Positions 11,225 through 27,940 of a DNA stretch of 64,000 nucleotides are shown here, piece after piece; within the stretch, counting starts at the first letter, position 1; the number at the start of each line of letters is the position of its first letter. Both the position numbers and the translations under genes were made by a program. The notes under the pieces are model-generated. The model was not told where the DNA came from, did no database searches, and saw only the letters and a list, made by a program, of their open reading frames with translations. This stretch comes from Polytrichum commune (lineage: Eukaryota; Streptophyta; Polytrichopsida; Polytrichales; Polytrichaceae), in the NCBI GenBank assembly GCA_950295325.1, contig OX485806.1:42098001-42162000 (forward strand). Direction: 5' to 3'.

Positions 11225-12476
11225 GATACAATATTACATACAATAAAATGGTATTACAATAGTGGTGACTCCGCCATTACAATGTAGAGGGCCCATCCTC
11301 ATAGTACTCCACAAGCTCCTCCACCACCGGTTTGGAGTAGGAATTGGAGAGACATGCAATGGCAATACAAGAGATCTCGTAATAATGATACTCACTACTT
11401 ATTTTTATCTAATGTATTGCTACAAAATCACACATATCATTTTGATAATGTGATGCTATACACCAAAAATGCCATAAAATATCTCACATACGTAATCTTA
11501 AATCCAACTTAAAAGAAAACTCAATGACCACTGGTAAGCACCCATCATACCCCAACCATAACACTGCAAATCTATGTAACTTCGCGTGACTTGAGCAAGG
11601 GCAATTTTGTAAGCGTTGATAGATTTTGAGTGTCATATGATTTTGAGAAATATGGACTTGAATTGGAGCAATATCCAAGAGTAAGACAAAGACTATCTTT
11701 GTAGATGGACTTAATTTGGCACGATTTCAGATTTGACAATGCTCTAGCCTAATTCCTAGGCCTGCCACTCCCATGTGTAGAGCAAAACACTATGAGATTT
11801 CCAATCTAAGGTACATGGCCCTACTGTGAGTTCATCTAACTCACACAAACAATGTTCACCATTGGATTATATCAGATCTGGTTACTACTTGCATTGCCTG
11901 AAATTGTCATTTCAAGTTTCAAAATCCATATTGAGATGCAAAAGCTATAAGTAAAAGGCGACGAAACGAACATAACTTTGATGGTCATCTCATTCCACTG
12001 CAATGTATGACAGTAACTACATTTCTACAACCATCAAAGTTATGTATGCAACCATTTCTACAGCATCTTGATGTACTTCTAGTCCCATGAGCTTTTTCGT
12101 TCCCTGGACTTTCAAATCAACCTCTTTTCGTAAGTGGAGTTCGTCATTCTTTTCAATCAATCACAAGCTCTCTCAAAACACTAGGAGACATGTATTGACT
12201 CATCTAGTGTCTAGGTTTATATATCCAATTTTGGTAAAGATTTCTCGACGTGTAAGGACCTTGTTTAATCCAAGGTGGAAGGTAGCTTCTTGTAGCCGTT
12301 GTCAAGGATTGTCTAACTTTTACCTGCACCACCACCAAGAATTTAGTGTCTACCATCACCACTATGGGTACCTCTCGCTGTGTCCTAGTTTTAGGTATCC
12401 TAGAGTGTGGAAATTTTTCTTTGGACCAAGTTCGAATCTAATTATGAAAAACTTGTCCATTTTGGATTTGAACGCT
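11225..12476. other. region downstream of GapCp
   Basis: The roughly 400 bp next to the GapCp stop (12077-12476) presumably include its 3' UTR on the minus strand. No canonical AATAAA is seen there. A plus-strand frame at 12087-12560 runs across the GapCp terminal exon and is treated as a shadow. Nothing else is recognised. Confidence 0.45.
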
Positions 12477-16414
<3,938 letters not shown>

Positions 16415-16900
16415 TTTTGATGATTATGGCGGCAATCGAAGTATTAATGTGATGTGTGGGCGGTGTTCGGAAGACAGGGGCAGGGAGGAGAAGGAAGCGA
16501 CGGGAGAATGGTGATGGCGAAGAGGGGAGTTGGTATGTGTGTGTGTACGCTGAAGAAGATGCAAAGTGGAATCCGCCCGCAGCGCACAGCACGGGCGGCT
16601 GCCCTGGCGTGGCGTCGCCTGCCCTGCCTGCCCGGGTGATTGCAGGGGCAGCTGGCCAAAAAAACAAGTGAAAGGGGCAGGAGGTAAGAGACAGCCTCCT
16701 GGTTGGACTCCACAGTGGACACAATTTGTTCCCGTGCCCTTTGGTTGGTGTGTTTCTCTTCGGGTTTCCACCAGTGCAGTGTTGGTGGCCCGAACGCATG
16801 GGCTCCATATACAATATTCAATCTAAGGGCATTGAACAACTTCGTAACATCTAATGGTGTTGAACAACCTCATAACAAGAAGAAGAACTCCAGTCTATGA
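16415..16900 (-). promoter_or_regulatory. GapCp 5' leader and presumed promoter
   Basis: Upstream of the ATG the transcribed strand is pyrimidine-rich (CTCCCCTCTTCGCCATCACC, then TTCCTTCTCCTCCCTGCCCC), as in many plant plastid-protein leaders. No strong TATA box lies within 150 bp. A TATATGGA sits about 400 bp upstream (about 16805). The GC-rich overlapping frames on both strands here are not supported as genes. Confidence 0.4.
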
Positions 16901-17498
16901 GGAGGTTGGCATGAATAAAGAGTGTTTCTTCGTAGAACATCCATTGTCACATTGTCAAGGACAGTGATAGTGGGTGTGACACTACTTCACCCTTCGCAAG
17001 AAGTCGATGCTATATTGATAGCTAGTAACCAATCATCCTAACTAGCAGATAGTATCTTAGGGATAATGTCACTTTAGAAAGTAAGGTATAAGGGTATGGT
17101 TTGGGTAATAAATGGGCACGAATTCATTACTTCTTTCTTTTTTCCATGCCCAAAAATAACTTGGGAGCAAAGGAGGGCGGTATAGCGATAGAGAGAGCGT
17201 TGGTAGTCATTTCATGTGGAGGCCATACGAGTTCGAAAACGTCTATTTTGAAATGCGGTTTGGTGAGCCAAATCAAAAGAATCTATGCCTTCTTATGTGC
17301 CTAACTCCGAAGAGCTTAATTTCAAGGTTGGTCCTTCTTTTATTGGGTATAGACGTTTGTTTTCAACTCAGACTCAAGATGGTAGTTTTTCAAGGCTTGA
17401 GACCTCCAGTTTTTATTCAAGTTGGAAACAAACAGTTTTAACCAAACAAGTAGGGATCAAGCTCCTTGAATTAGGCACTTAACAAAGCACAAATTGTT
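16901..17498. other. intergenic; weak coding-like fragment near 17214-17480 (+)
   Basis: Two overlapping plus-strand frames give protein-like strings (ENVYFEMRFGEPNQKN, then MPSYVPNSEELNFKVGPSF) as if one coding region were frameshifted, but the family is not recognised. Confidence 0.25.
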
Positions 17499-19009
17499 TT
17501 ACCTTGGCTTACCTCGGGCATTGGGGATCAAAGGGATGGTGTGTTGGGCTATCTCGGGCAACATGCCTTCAAAGTATTTATCAAACCTTGCAAAAATGTC
17601 TCTAAATTCCAAAATCAAGTCGTAATATTTTTTGGTATGCGAATTGTTGTAAGAGTTACCTTGGCTATGACCTTGATTTGGTCGCCTCCATTGGTTGGTT
17701 GGGTGGTTTCCAGTACAATTGGCACATGTCACCCCCAATTCTATCCAACAAATGCCACGACCTATTGGGGGCAACTCACTATTGCATGGAGAGCAAGCAA
17801 TGCCTCGTGAGGGTTGATGGGTTGGACCTAATGAATGATGGTTTTGAGAATGACCTTGAGGAAGGACCATTGGCATGGGGTTCTTTTGGGTTTGGCAAAA
17901 TTGGTCACTATGGCCATATTGGTTGTAACTCCTGCACCAAATGTTTGATGGATAATTCTTTGTCTCATTATAAGGTCCTACATGTGGGCTTGCGACTTGG
18001 TATTGATGACCATGGTCAAGTGCTCCATCATGGTCTCGAGAGTCTTCATAACATCCTCATTGAGATCCGCATTGGCTTTAGTGACCATTTTCTCTAGTAC
18101 GGCCACCTCGCCGATGGTAAATGGATCATGATAGGGTGTGGGAAGTATTTCCAAGGGCGATGGCTTGTGAATCTAATGGCACAACTTGATGATATATTGG
18201 GGCACCTCCTTGGCCGTGAAAGGCATCCTTCAACATGGGATTGTCCCATCTTAGAGGTACATATTGTGCGAGAATAAATGGAGGGACCAGGGCAATCGTG
18301 CGGTTCCACATATGTTCATTTCTTTGTCTACAGTTTCTACATGTCACGCCATTGTCTTGGCTTTAGCCAAGGTGACGGGGTTTGAGTTCAATATCTCTCA
18401 CATGGTATGGTTCTTAGTAAACCCTTGGATGAAGTAATAGCGGATGGCATCATCCAACAGGTGGTCTCCTACAAATTGTGTAATAATTGTTTCAGATTTA
18501 TAGATGTAAGAAGAAAAATCCTTGGTTGGGCCTTGGCGCATACCAGTAAGTGCAACTAATATATATTTTTGACCCGTCTCAAGTTGAAATTGGCGAAAGA
18601 AGGTCGCTTGGAGTGTGGGCCAATCGGCAAAGGTGTTGGGTGCATGTGAGTGATACCACTCGTATGCCGGCCCCTCTAACGTGATGGAAAACCACACTAA
18701 ATGATATGTGCCCTCATGGATGACATTCGTGACCAATATCTCAATATAGTGCTCAATGTGGTTCGAAGGGTCTTGGTGGGGGAAACCCAAAATGTTTGGA
18801 AGGTGAGTTGGCATCATACAAGGTGCCAAATTAGGTGGGATGACTAGTGGTAACCCTCGAGGTGCCATCATGACATCCATTTGGGTTGCCACGTGTGATG
18901 GACTAGCGGGTGGATTGGGTGGCAAATTAATGGGATTTGGTTTTGTTTGTCTTGTTATTTCAACTCTAATTTGACTTCTAGGGGTATTGGTCGGAGAATT
19001 CATTTGCAA
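17499..19009 (-). mobile_element. Ty3/gypsy gag relic with the start of pol
   Basis: An intact 203-codon frame from 19009 to 18398 carries the retrotransposon gag core (WFSITLEGPAYEWYHSHAPN, then FFRQFQLETGQKYILVALTG, MRQGPTKDFSSYIYKSETII and RYYFIQGFTK). After it come broken frames to 18094. At 17876-17499 there is a degenerate zinc-knuckle-like CANCTGNH, then a protease-RT linker (EFRDIFARFDKYFEGMLPEI, AQHTIPLIPNARGKPR). RT, RNase H and integrase are missing, so the element is 3'-truncated or deleted internally. The style matches Tat/Athila-like gypsy rather than chromovirus. It may be the same family as the integrase tail at 6796-7170. Confidence 0.8.
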
Positions 19010-21069
19010 ATAGTTTAATTTAGCGGATCAAGTTGTGACCATTTGGAAATCATGTGTTTTTTTTACCTAGTCTTTGTCTATTTGTATTGGTGACCATGTG
19101 AATGATTAACACCCTAAGTAATTGACAATAGAGTATAAGAATGAGTTTTTTCAAGGGTTAGAAGGAAATTAGGTTGTAAAAAATCACCTTTACAACTTTT
19201 AATCATTCTACATCCTTTGGAAACACTTTTTTTCCTTCACATCCATTACATAATATTTTAATCGTATAGAAAAAATGTCTTTGTTTACTTGGATGTGGTA
19301 CACGGCCCAAGGATGGAATACTTCAAAACCTTGTGTCGGTTATTAAATTGGCGGAATCACCCATCGACCTTGGTTAATACATAAGTGGCTTGTAGCAAAA
19401 CATGAGATTAAAATTCATTTTTGTTTATAGTTTCATTTGGTTAATTATACATGGCGGACCACAAAATACATGATGGACGGGATTCAAGGCAACTTGTATG
19501 TCCAACTTATTGTTTTTAACCTACTGGGTGTTGGGGCATCATTGCCAACACTTTAGGGGCAAACGACAAAATCAATTGTGCTAGTCATTAATCCGCTCTC
19601 ATTGCCATAAAACAGTTTTAAAAATTTGACTAACAACTACCACATATACACAAAGGTCTTATCAAAATATTATGATTTGGAGATAGGATACATGTTGAAT
19701 TTGTCAATATGTTTACAATTCATATGGTTTTTTTTATGTATCACTTCTTAAACCTTATACATCAAATAATAAAGTACATCATGCGCGACCACCAATCCTT
19801 GAAATTGATGATAAATAATATGAAGTGGAACATGTTTTATCACATAGAGTTAGATGCTAACAAATCCGTCTTAAGAAGTTCTACCCCCTCGAGTGGTTGA
19901 TTCAAGGATTTAAACATAAAAATTGTGAACAACCCTTTCAATAGAAATTCAAGGTTGTGATAGTCCTCTATATGAATGTATGTACATATGAAGAAATAAT
20001 TTCCAACCCCAACAAAAGCTTGTCGTTGATTTTGAAAGTCTTATATGCAATTTTCCACAACCTTTCAGTTGAAGTTAATTTTCACGGTGCTTAAAAACGT
20101 TAATTTTCACGAACCTCATCAGGATGTTGAGAAGAATTCAACTGAGTGTCACCAAAAGACATCATATCTAAAACACGACATGAGCTACTATAGGAGAAAA
20201 TTGTTTGTTATTATCTAAAGCCCAAACCTTAAACCTTTGCACAAAGAAAAAATAAAGACTATCACCATAATCATTGTGTGGATAGTAGGGTTCAAACAAT
20301 TTGTAGGTTTCAATATAGAGGCACGAAACACTATGCAAGGTTTGCCTTAAACAAACATCATGGATGGTACAATTGACTTGTTGAGAACATCAAAGATTCA
20401 AACATCGATTAAGCCAATCTAATGGTTATTTTTAATGAATTTTCTCAAAGGTTGTGATAGTCCCTTGTAGCATACATGTAGTGAACATCTACAGTCCACC
20501 CCCAATATGTGTTACCCCACTAGGTTTTAGAATCATATATATGTATAGGAAGATTATGGTCCCCCAAAAAAATCCAAAATACAATAATAAATGTTAACTA
20601 TTGATTTTGAAGAAAATTTATAGTTAAATGCCCTTCTATTCACTAAAATGAAATTGATTTAGAAAATTAAAAAAATGCAACATTAAGATGGTTTCAGACC
20701 AATAAATTTATTATAATGGTGGAATGCGGTAGCTTCTATGATATAAATGCTATTGTCGTCTTTGATGGTCCACTTAAAGTATAGATTTGAATTTCCCTAG
20801 AACCACATTCTCAAATAATGATGGAATTTTTTTCTTTAATGAGGTTATATGCTGGAGATTTAAAATGAATTCATTTTGTTGAGTGTTAATTTGGATGAAA
20901 ATGAGGCAATGAAAATTTATAACGTGGTGAAATTGAATTACGTCCACCATGTATAGATCATGTTGTGGTTGACATTTATAGTTTGTATATAACTCATAGT
21001 ATCATAATACATCATTTATTCCACATCATGCAGACATTATTAGCCACAAACTCCATCAAAATCTATAGT
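19010..21069. other. AT-rich spacer, possible LTR remnants not resolved
   Basis: No coding region is supported. GGTTGTGATAGTC recurs near 19955 and 20449. This should contain the 5' end of the gypsy relic and the 3' end of the copia element, but I cannot define LTR borders. Confidence 0.35.
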
Positions 21070-23551
21070 AATTAGAATTTGTGTTTTTTTGCATTAGCCA
21101 CTTTATATTCTGGTGTTGTGCTATTTGAGGATTTATACACTTGGTTATTGGAAGTCAAAAGGAATAGAGATAAGATTGCACAAACATACACACATACACA
21201 AAGGCATATAATTTGAAGTCCAAACTGCATTTCAAATACTTCATAATGCATTTCATGGCCATCCAATGAATTTGCTCACCGTACTCACCTCAAATGCAAT
21301 ATTGGCCCTCGTAGCGACCATTGCCATGGCTTTGTATGAAACACCTTCCATAACCTTTGCACAATATGAAATTCCTCATCCAAAATTCTTAAAAACTTTA
21401 AATTCGCATCGAACAAAGTTTCATTTGGTTTCCATACTTCCACGTTGCAATGCTTGAAGACCTCTTTAATGTAGCTACTTTGGTTCATGGTACGGGTTTC
21501 TCTAATATTTTTAAATTCCAATCCTAGGCAAGAATGCAATTATTCAAATTCACTCATTTCGAGTTCTTTTTCGAGCTCCAATATGAGCCACTTCAATTGG
21601 GTTACATTGCTTGCCAATATGATCAAATCATCCATGTAGAGGATTTTCACCAACAAATAGTTACCAATTTGTTTAACGTATAGCAAATTTTCCGCTCTTA
21701 CAAAAACCCTCGTTAATGAGGATCGAGTCAATACGGTGGTACCATGCCTTGTGTGATTGCTTAAACCTGTACAAAGCATTCTTAACTTTGCACACAAAAT
21801 GTATTCTTCCCTATTGTACAAAATGCTCCGGTTGATCCATGTACATTTCCATGTCCAATACTCCATTCAAAAACATTGCATTTACGTCTATTTGGTGGAT
21901 CTCCCAATCCGTGGCCAATCTTATTGCAATAATGCATGTAATGGTGATAAATTTGGCGATAGGGACGAATGTTTTGTAAAAATCCACTCCAGCCACTTGA
22001 GAAAATATTTTTGCTACTTATCGCCTTTAATTTGCAACCACCTGTCAATTTCACCCGATGCATCACCTTTGGTGAGGAAGACCCATTTGCATCTTACAAT
22101 TTTGCAATCCTTTGGAAAGTTGTTTCATTCCCACATGCCGTTGGCCATGAGCGACTTGACCTCTTGAATTGCCTCCCACTTGCTCGCATCTTCAGATCTT
22201 AATGTTTTGCACAAATTCAAAGGATCATCCAAAAATGCCACATTGGTTTGTTTTTCATTGTGTTGGGGGCGTTTGTCAAATTTCCACCACCTTCCAAGGG
22301 AACACTGCTGCTTCTTAGGATATCTTTTATTTTTGCCAAAACTTTCAACATGGTTGTCATTTTCCATGGATAATTTGATCATTTGTTCATGTGCATTATT
22401 GTAAACGCAATGCATATGAACACACACATGTGTGCAATGCAAAGCCTCCTTAAATTTCATATTTCCTAAAGAATAATAGAATCCAATATCATTATTGGAC
22501 ATTAATTTCAAGTGGAAACTATATTGGCCACCGTTTTTGTCCAAAATGATTTGTGGAACTTTTGAGTATGAAGCATGTTTCTTACCATCTCTACAATGGT
22601 GTGCTTTGCACGCTCTACCACTCTATTTTGTTGAGGCGTATATGGGGTAGGAGTTTGCTTCTCGATGCCATTATCCTTCAGAAAATGTTTGAATACCTTG
22701 GAAATGAACTCCCTATCATTGTCCAATAAAAATGCCTGGATTTTGTGTTTCAATTCCGTTGCTACAATCACCTTCAATATCTCAAAACATTCATCTTTGG
22801 CTTCAACGCATAGATCTCCACATTCTTCAAATAACTATCAATGAAGGTTACAAAATACCTTGCACTGCCTATGGATATGATCTTTATGGGGCCACTCACG
22901 TCGAATGCACAATCTTCATAAGGTTTAGTCGCTTGTCTCCTCACCCATTAAAAATGTAGCCCTTTGTTGTTTACCTTCAATGCACTCTTCATAAAGCAAC
23001 GAGGATGTAAGGCAAGAAATTACCTTAAGATTCATGCAACTCATCATGTTTTGGAGCGCATGAACATCCTTTACATTCAAAAGGCCAAGGCAACGACGCC
23101 AAAACACAAATACATCATTTTTCGTTGGAAACTGCACTAAATTGGTCACATCGGCTATGTGCACCTTTGTAATTTTTTTTTAATTAGTTACCTTTGTGTG
23201 GCCCAATGGCAATGGCTTCATTGTCACAAACTCTTACAAAATATTTGTTAAGGTAAAGTTGCATTTTCAAACCACACGACATTAATTAGTTCACTAAGAA
23301 CAAATTGGCTTGTAATTTCGACAGATGGAGTGCATCTTTGATATAAATTTGATTGATTATAACTTTCCAGGGTGCTTCCATTTTTATGGCTTCTTTACTT
23401 TATCATTATCCAAATGCACATTTCGTGAAGCAATTATCTCATACATATTCAATACGTCCATATGTGAAATCACATTTTTGGATGCTTTCGTATTCCATGA
23501 TCCACTTGCACACGCTTTTAGAATGTATTTGATCACGCATTACTAATGCAT
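21070..23551 (-). mobile_element. Ty1/copia pol (protease to RNase H), 3' part of a split element
   Basis: Minus-strand reading, 5' to 3': protease area (SKSVCKWIM at 23500-23540), GAG-pre-integrase (CLGLLNVKDVHALQNMMSCM), integrase (DNDREFISKVF, TPYTPQQNRVVERAKHTIVE at about 22600), linker to RT (NVAFLDDPLN, SEDASKWEA), RT (VDFYKTFVPIAKF, WEIHQIDVNAMFLNGVLD, and the catalytic YMDDLIILASNVTQLKW at about 21640), then SYIKEVFKHCNVEV and an RNase H remnant to 21070. Frames are broken repeatedly, so it is dead. The reading stops exactly at 23551 and continues at 44870-45631 (gag), because an LTR element is inserted between. Confidence 0.9.
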
Positions 23552-24527
23552 TGTTGCGCACCTCTCCATGAGGAATGCCCAAAATACCATGGGTACAAAG
23601 GGGACCCCGGAATAACACCTGGGACTTGTAGCGCCACTAGTGAGAGGTCCCAAATGATCCCAGTGTGGGTGAGGGCCCGGGCATTGGGAATGCATCCACC
23701 CATGGAAAATAAGAGTCACGAGGGTAGGGCCATAAGCTATGCATAGCCTATGGCATGAAGATCTTAGAAATCTCAAGAATACCTTGATCAAAGGTGTAAG
23801 CTAGGAGATATGGCAATTTAAGTGGGGCGCTATCCCATGATAGCTTTTTGGTGCAACAGTGGCCTGGAAATGGTTTTTGAGATTGTCAAGGTTTGAACAT
23901 GCATAACTTCCATAGTATTTACCTGAATGGGGCAAGTGAGGAATCTATCGATATCTCTGTGAAACGTACATGACAATACAATGGTCGTTTGTTAGCATCA
24001 AACATTAACCAAGGAAGTTATGGTGGTCTAAGGTTTATGGGCTTCAAACCCCAATGGCTAAGGGAAATATATCTACTTGGCCCCAATTTTTGGTAGAGAG
24101 ACAAAGATTTCTTGATGATGGGATAGGTGCCCCACCAAAATTCTTAGAAGTTTATACGGATGAAGCGGTGTGGCCGCAAAAACCACCCGAGGTTGAACGA
24201 CACTGCCTCCACAGGTTTTGGGCCAATGCACGCGCATAGTTGCCTAGTATGGTTCAAGTTGTTGTAGTATACCTTCAACAACGTGATGATTAACTAAAGA
24301 TTGGACCTCTATGGATGGAAGTCCATATATTATCATTGGTAACCAATGAAACGGTGAGTCTTGAATTCGAGGGTAGGAGGTTTGGTCCCCCTCCTATAGA
24401 CTAAGAGGTCCGTGGTATGAGGAGTTAACCAATTGCATGTCGAAATGGGAAGGGTTAGCATTTGTGACCCTTGCTAGAGTTGAAAATATGGTCAAGTTAG
24501 TTAAGGGAGCTAGCAAAGGTTGCAACA
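23552..24527 (+). repeat. LTR1 (5' LTR, 976 bp)
   Basis: Begins TGTTG and ends CAACA, a perfect 5-bp terminal inverted repeat. Similar along its length to 25166-25719, 33584-33852 and 44133-44869. The 186-nt open frame inside is incidental. Confidence 0.9.
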
Positions 24528-24529
24528 AG

Positions 24530-24540
24530 TGGTATTAGAG
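24530..24540 (+). other. primer-binding site, tRNA-iMet type
   Basis: TGGTATTAGAG lies two bases after the LTR end. The usual plant PBS complementary to initiator tRNA-Met is TGGTATCAGAG, so one C-to-T change is present. Confidence 0.85.
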
Positions 24541-25165
24541 GGGGTTGCAATCTTTGAACTAGCACTTGGAAGAAGAGATGGCTATTAAATGTGCGGGTTA
24601 TGATGGTAAGCTCAAGTTTTCTAAAAGGTTGTGATGTTCAACATAGAACAAGTATCAAGTGCAAGTGGATTTTGAATACACCATTGAATCTAATGACAAT
24701 GGTGGATTTTGTAAGGAAATGGAGGAGTCCATTGAAATGACTCCTGCAAACCTAAAAAAAACTAGACTACCGAAGCACCTAAAAACCTGGAAAATGTTCA
24801 TATTGGATTCCAACTTAAAATGCTTAAATTCATGGATTTGATGAATTAAGAACTCAAATTTGGTAAAGAAAAGAGGTTCCAACAAGACAAAACGATCAAA
24901 ATCCTCATTATATAAGGTGCTAGTCCTCATTATAAATATGCCAAATTCATTCTCTAGATTTGGCAGCCAAAAAAGGAGATTGAATTTCTATTAGAAATGA
25001 ACAACCACTATGATGTCCAAAGGCCAAGGTGGACAATAAAGTCTCCATAATAGCTACAGCATTGTAGCCGATGGCTAGGAAAGGAAGTCATGCTACGTCT
25101 CATTACAAAGGGTTTTAGTCCAAAAATAACTAGAGGCAAAGAGGGCAACTAGTTCGGGCTATTAT
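24541..25165 (+). other. internal sequence between LTR1 and LTR2
   Basis: Starts with an ATG-led fragment (MAIKCAGYDGKLKFSKRL, then stop). The rest has many stops. It may be decayed gag leader. The purine-rich stretch before 25166 (AACTAGAGGCAAAGAGGG) could be a polypurine tract. Confidence 0.4.
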
Positions 25166-25719
25166 TATTGTACACCTCTCCATGAGGAATGCCCAAAACA
25201 TCAAGGGCACAAGGGGGACCCCGTTGTGACACCCGAGACTTGTGGCGCCGTTGGTGGGAGGGCCCAAGTGATCTTAGTGTGAGTGAGGGTCCAGAGTGTT
25301 GGGATCGCCTCTCACCAACAACAATTAAGACTCACAAGGGTAAGGCCATAAGATATGCGTACCTTATGACATGGGGATTCTAGAATGTTCAAGAACACCC
25401 CAATCGGAGGTGTGACCTAGGAGATATGGCAATTTGAGTGGGGCGTTGGCCCGGGACATCACTTTGCTATAGCAGTGGCCTAGTAGTGGCTCTCGTGACT
25501 GCCAAGGTTTGAACATGCATAACCTCCTCAATATTTTCTTTAATGGGGAAAGTGAGGAATCCATTGGCATCCACGTGAAGCATAAATGACAATAAAAGTG
25601 GTCATTTGTTAGCATCATATGTAAAAGTTATAGTGTTCTAAAGTTGTTGGGGGGTTCGTAACCTTTGTTAGAAATACAAATTGATAGGATTGTTAAGGGG
25701 GCTAGCAAGGGTTGCGCTA
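25166..25719 (+). repeat. LTR2, internally deleted
   Basis: The start TATTGTACACC matches TGTTGTGCACC of LTR1/LTR3, and the end GGTTGCGCTA matches GGTTGCAACA. About 420 bp of the LTR1 middle is missing near 25645. Confidence 0.8.
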
Positions 25720-25805
25720 ATTATACCAACACAAAGGGCAAACCAAAGGTAAAACTTCCAACAATGAAGGCACCCAATGAAGAAAGCCACGGAATGTTGG
25801 AAACA

Positions 25806-26085
25806 AAGAGAATAGTTTTGTAGCATAAGGCAAACCATGTTTGGGCCGCTGACGGAATGTTATAATGTGGTTTTCTGATACCAAGACAAATGATGTTTGT
25901 GCCGCGGACGGAATGTTGAAAGTTGGTTTTATGGTATTAAGCCAATTCATGTTTGTGCCTCGAACAAAATGATAGAAGTTGATTTGGTAGTACCAAACCA
26001 AATCATATTTGTGTTGTGAATGAAATGTTAAAAATTGGCTTTGTGGTACCAAGACAAGTCATGTTTATGTCGTGGATCAAATATG
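25806..26085 (+). repeat. 56-bp minisatellite, five copies
   Basis: Units at 25806-25861, 25862-25917, 25918-25973, 25974-26029 and 26030-26085. Shared core: GGTACCAAGACAAATCATGT then TTGTGCCGCGGACGGAATGT. Divergence between units is about 20-30% by eye. Confidence 0.8.
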
Positions 26086-26311
26086 AGATGATGGATTTGT
26101 AGCCAAGGCTAGTTGTCTTAAGCCAACGCCAAGACTATTGTACCTCATGGCCCGAATTTATGAGAGAAATATCTCATGGGTTGACAAAACAGGCAACGCA
26201 CTCCTTCATGAGCCCAAAACTGACAAAATAATTGGCGTTTACCGACGCGTGAAGCGGATAGACCCATAGAAATGCGGTTTGGAAAGGGCAAACCACATGA
26301 GGCACAGGAGG

Positions 26312-26521
26312 TGACGATGCATGTAACCTTCTGATGTGGGATATTGGTTTTTTTGTAAAGTCACACTATGTGAAATAATTGAGGTGCATGTCATTATGAA
26401 GGTCATTTTTTTTTTAAACTCAGAATGGCGATGTATGTAACCTTTTGATGTGGGATATTGGTTTTTTGTAAAGTCACACTATGTGAAATTATGAAGGTCA
26501 TTTTCTTTAAAACTTAGAAAA
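26312..26521 (+). repeat. tandem duplication, about 114 bp
   Basis: GCATGTAACCTTCTGATGTG with TGTAAAGTCACACTATGTG is repeated 114 bp downstream. The second copy lacks about 20 nt (the AATTGAGGTGCATGTC part) and is otherwise close to identical. Confidence 0.8.
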
Positions 26522-26579
26522 TAGATGTGAAACGCAATCCAGTACGCTTGCGATGTGCTTGTGATGTGTCATAATGGCA

Positions 26580-27940
26580 AAGACCTTAATTTGAAATTGA
26601 CAATGAGTCATATGGCAGGAGGAACCAAGTTGAATTTTGTCTTAGAGGACCTAATGAATAATGTACAAATAATGGTTGTGGTTCAATTGGAGAAACTCTA
26701 AGAAACTCATAGGGAGGCTACGAAAGATGGGCCTCTCCCATTCCACATTGGTGGGGTATTGGCGAGGTACAAGGTTACACTCATCAATGGGCTCCTCAAA
26801 ACATTACCGCCCATGAATAGAAAACAACATTTTCTCAACAAGAGATTGAGTTCTTCAGCTATGTGGTGACAAATGAAGTCGGTGGATGGATATGGAGAAG
26901 GTCAAAGCAATCCAAGAGGGGAAGTGGCTCTTGACTCTGAATGGGCTTAGGTCATTGTATTACCACCACTTCATTTAAGATTTTTCTAAGGTTGTTAGGA
27001 CCTTGTCCGAATTGTTGAAAAAATGGATATCCCAAGAGTGCAATGAACCTTGTCACTAAGCCTTTAGGGAGCTTAAGAATGAGTTGCCTCGGCCTCCCAT
27101 ATTCAAATTTGTGGATTTTGACAAACCTTTTGAGGTTCATACGGGGACGAGTAATTTTGTCATTGGCGGATTGTTGATGCAAGATGGACGGCCATTGCAT
27201 ATGAGAACAAGACGCTCGATAGTTGTCAAAAGGCCAAATCATGAAAAAAAACTATTTTTTGTAGTGCATTGCTTGAAGACGTGACGACACTATTTGGGGT
27301 TGCACAGAGCAAAAGTCTACACGAACAATGTGTTTTTAAAGTGTTTTGGGATTCAGACGCAAGTGAGCGCCAAGCCATTGCGGTGGCACGATATCTTGGC
27401 ACTTATGAAGGTGAATTTGATCCACAAACCAAACAGTGGCAATGTGTGCCGGATGTAATAAGCAGACATGATTGATTCCAAGCAATGAAAATCATTCAAA
27501 TTTTGTAGCTAATGTCTAGTGGTGAAGGAAACTTGTCATGCAAGATAAGGGAGGGGCACATTAGCTAACTTGAAACACAAAGGCTTCTAAGTGAATTTGC
27601 AATTGCGAGAAACTCAAATAGATCAAGTCGGTGAATGGATTACTCAAGTATGAGCATAGTTGGGTGTATGTGTCACAAGGCAAATTGAAGCTATTGGTTT
27701 TGAAGGACAAATATGATAGTCACATTGCCAGCTAGGGAGGAAGAAAAATCACCATAGAGTGGTGTCAAGGAGGTACTATTGGTAGTACATGTAGGAGGAT
27801 ATAATCCACTTAATCAAGACTTGTGTAAAGTGCCAAGTAAACCAAACATCTTATCAAAAGCAAATCGGCCTCTTGCAACCAATGCCTATCCCGCCAAGGC
27901 ATGGCATAGTATGTGCACGGACTTGATCTTAAGTTTTGTG
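26580..27940 (+). pseudogene. Ty3/gypsy (chromovirus) pol: RT thumb, RNase H, integrase N-terminus
   Basis: In order: a protease-RT linker-like stretch (LLKTLPPMNR near 26800), RT C-terminal part (YYRHFIKDFSKVVRTLSELL in mixed frames, about 26950-27030), RNase H (FDKPFEVHTGTSNFVIGGLL near 27120, LFFVVHCLKT), and an integrase N-terminal segment (LANNAYPAKAWHSMCTDLIL-like, 27880-27935). Stops and frameshifts are frequent. The RT catalytic core is missing or unrecognisable. The integrase continues at 29985 after an insertion. Confidence 0.8.

Noticed and set aside
16444-16839. Several 60-177 codon frames upstream of GapCp on both strands
   Set aside because: GC-rich promoter/leader DNA with simultaneous open frames on both strands and no domains.
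24054-24239. 61-codon frame inside LTR1
   Set aside because: Lies within an LTR and is not conserved as an open frame in LTR4.
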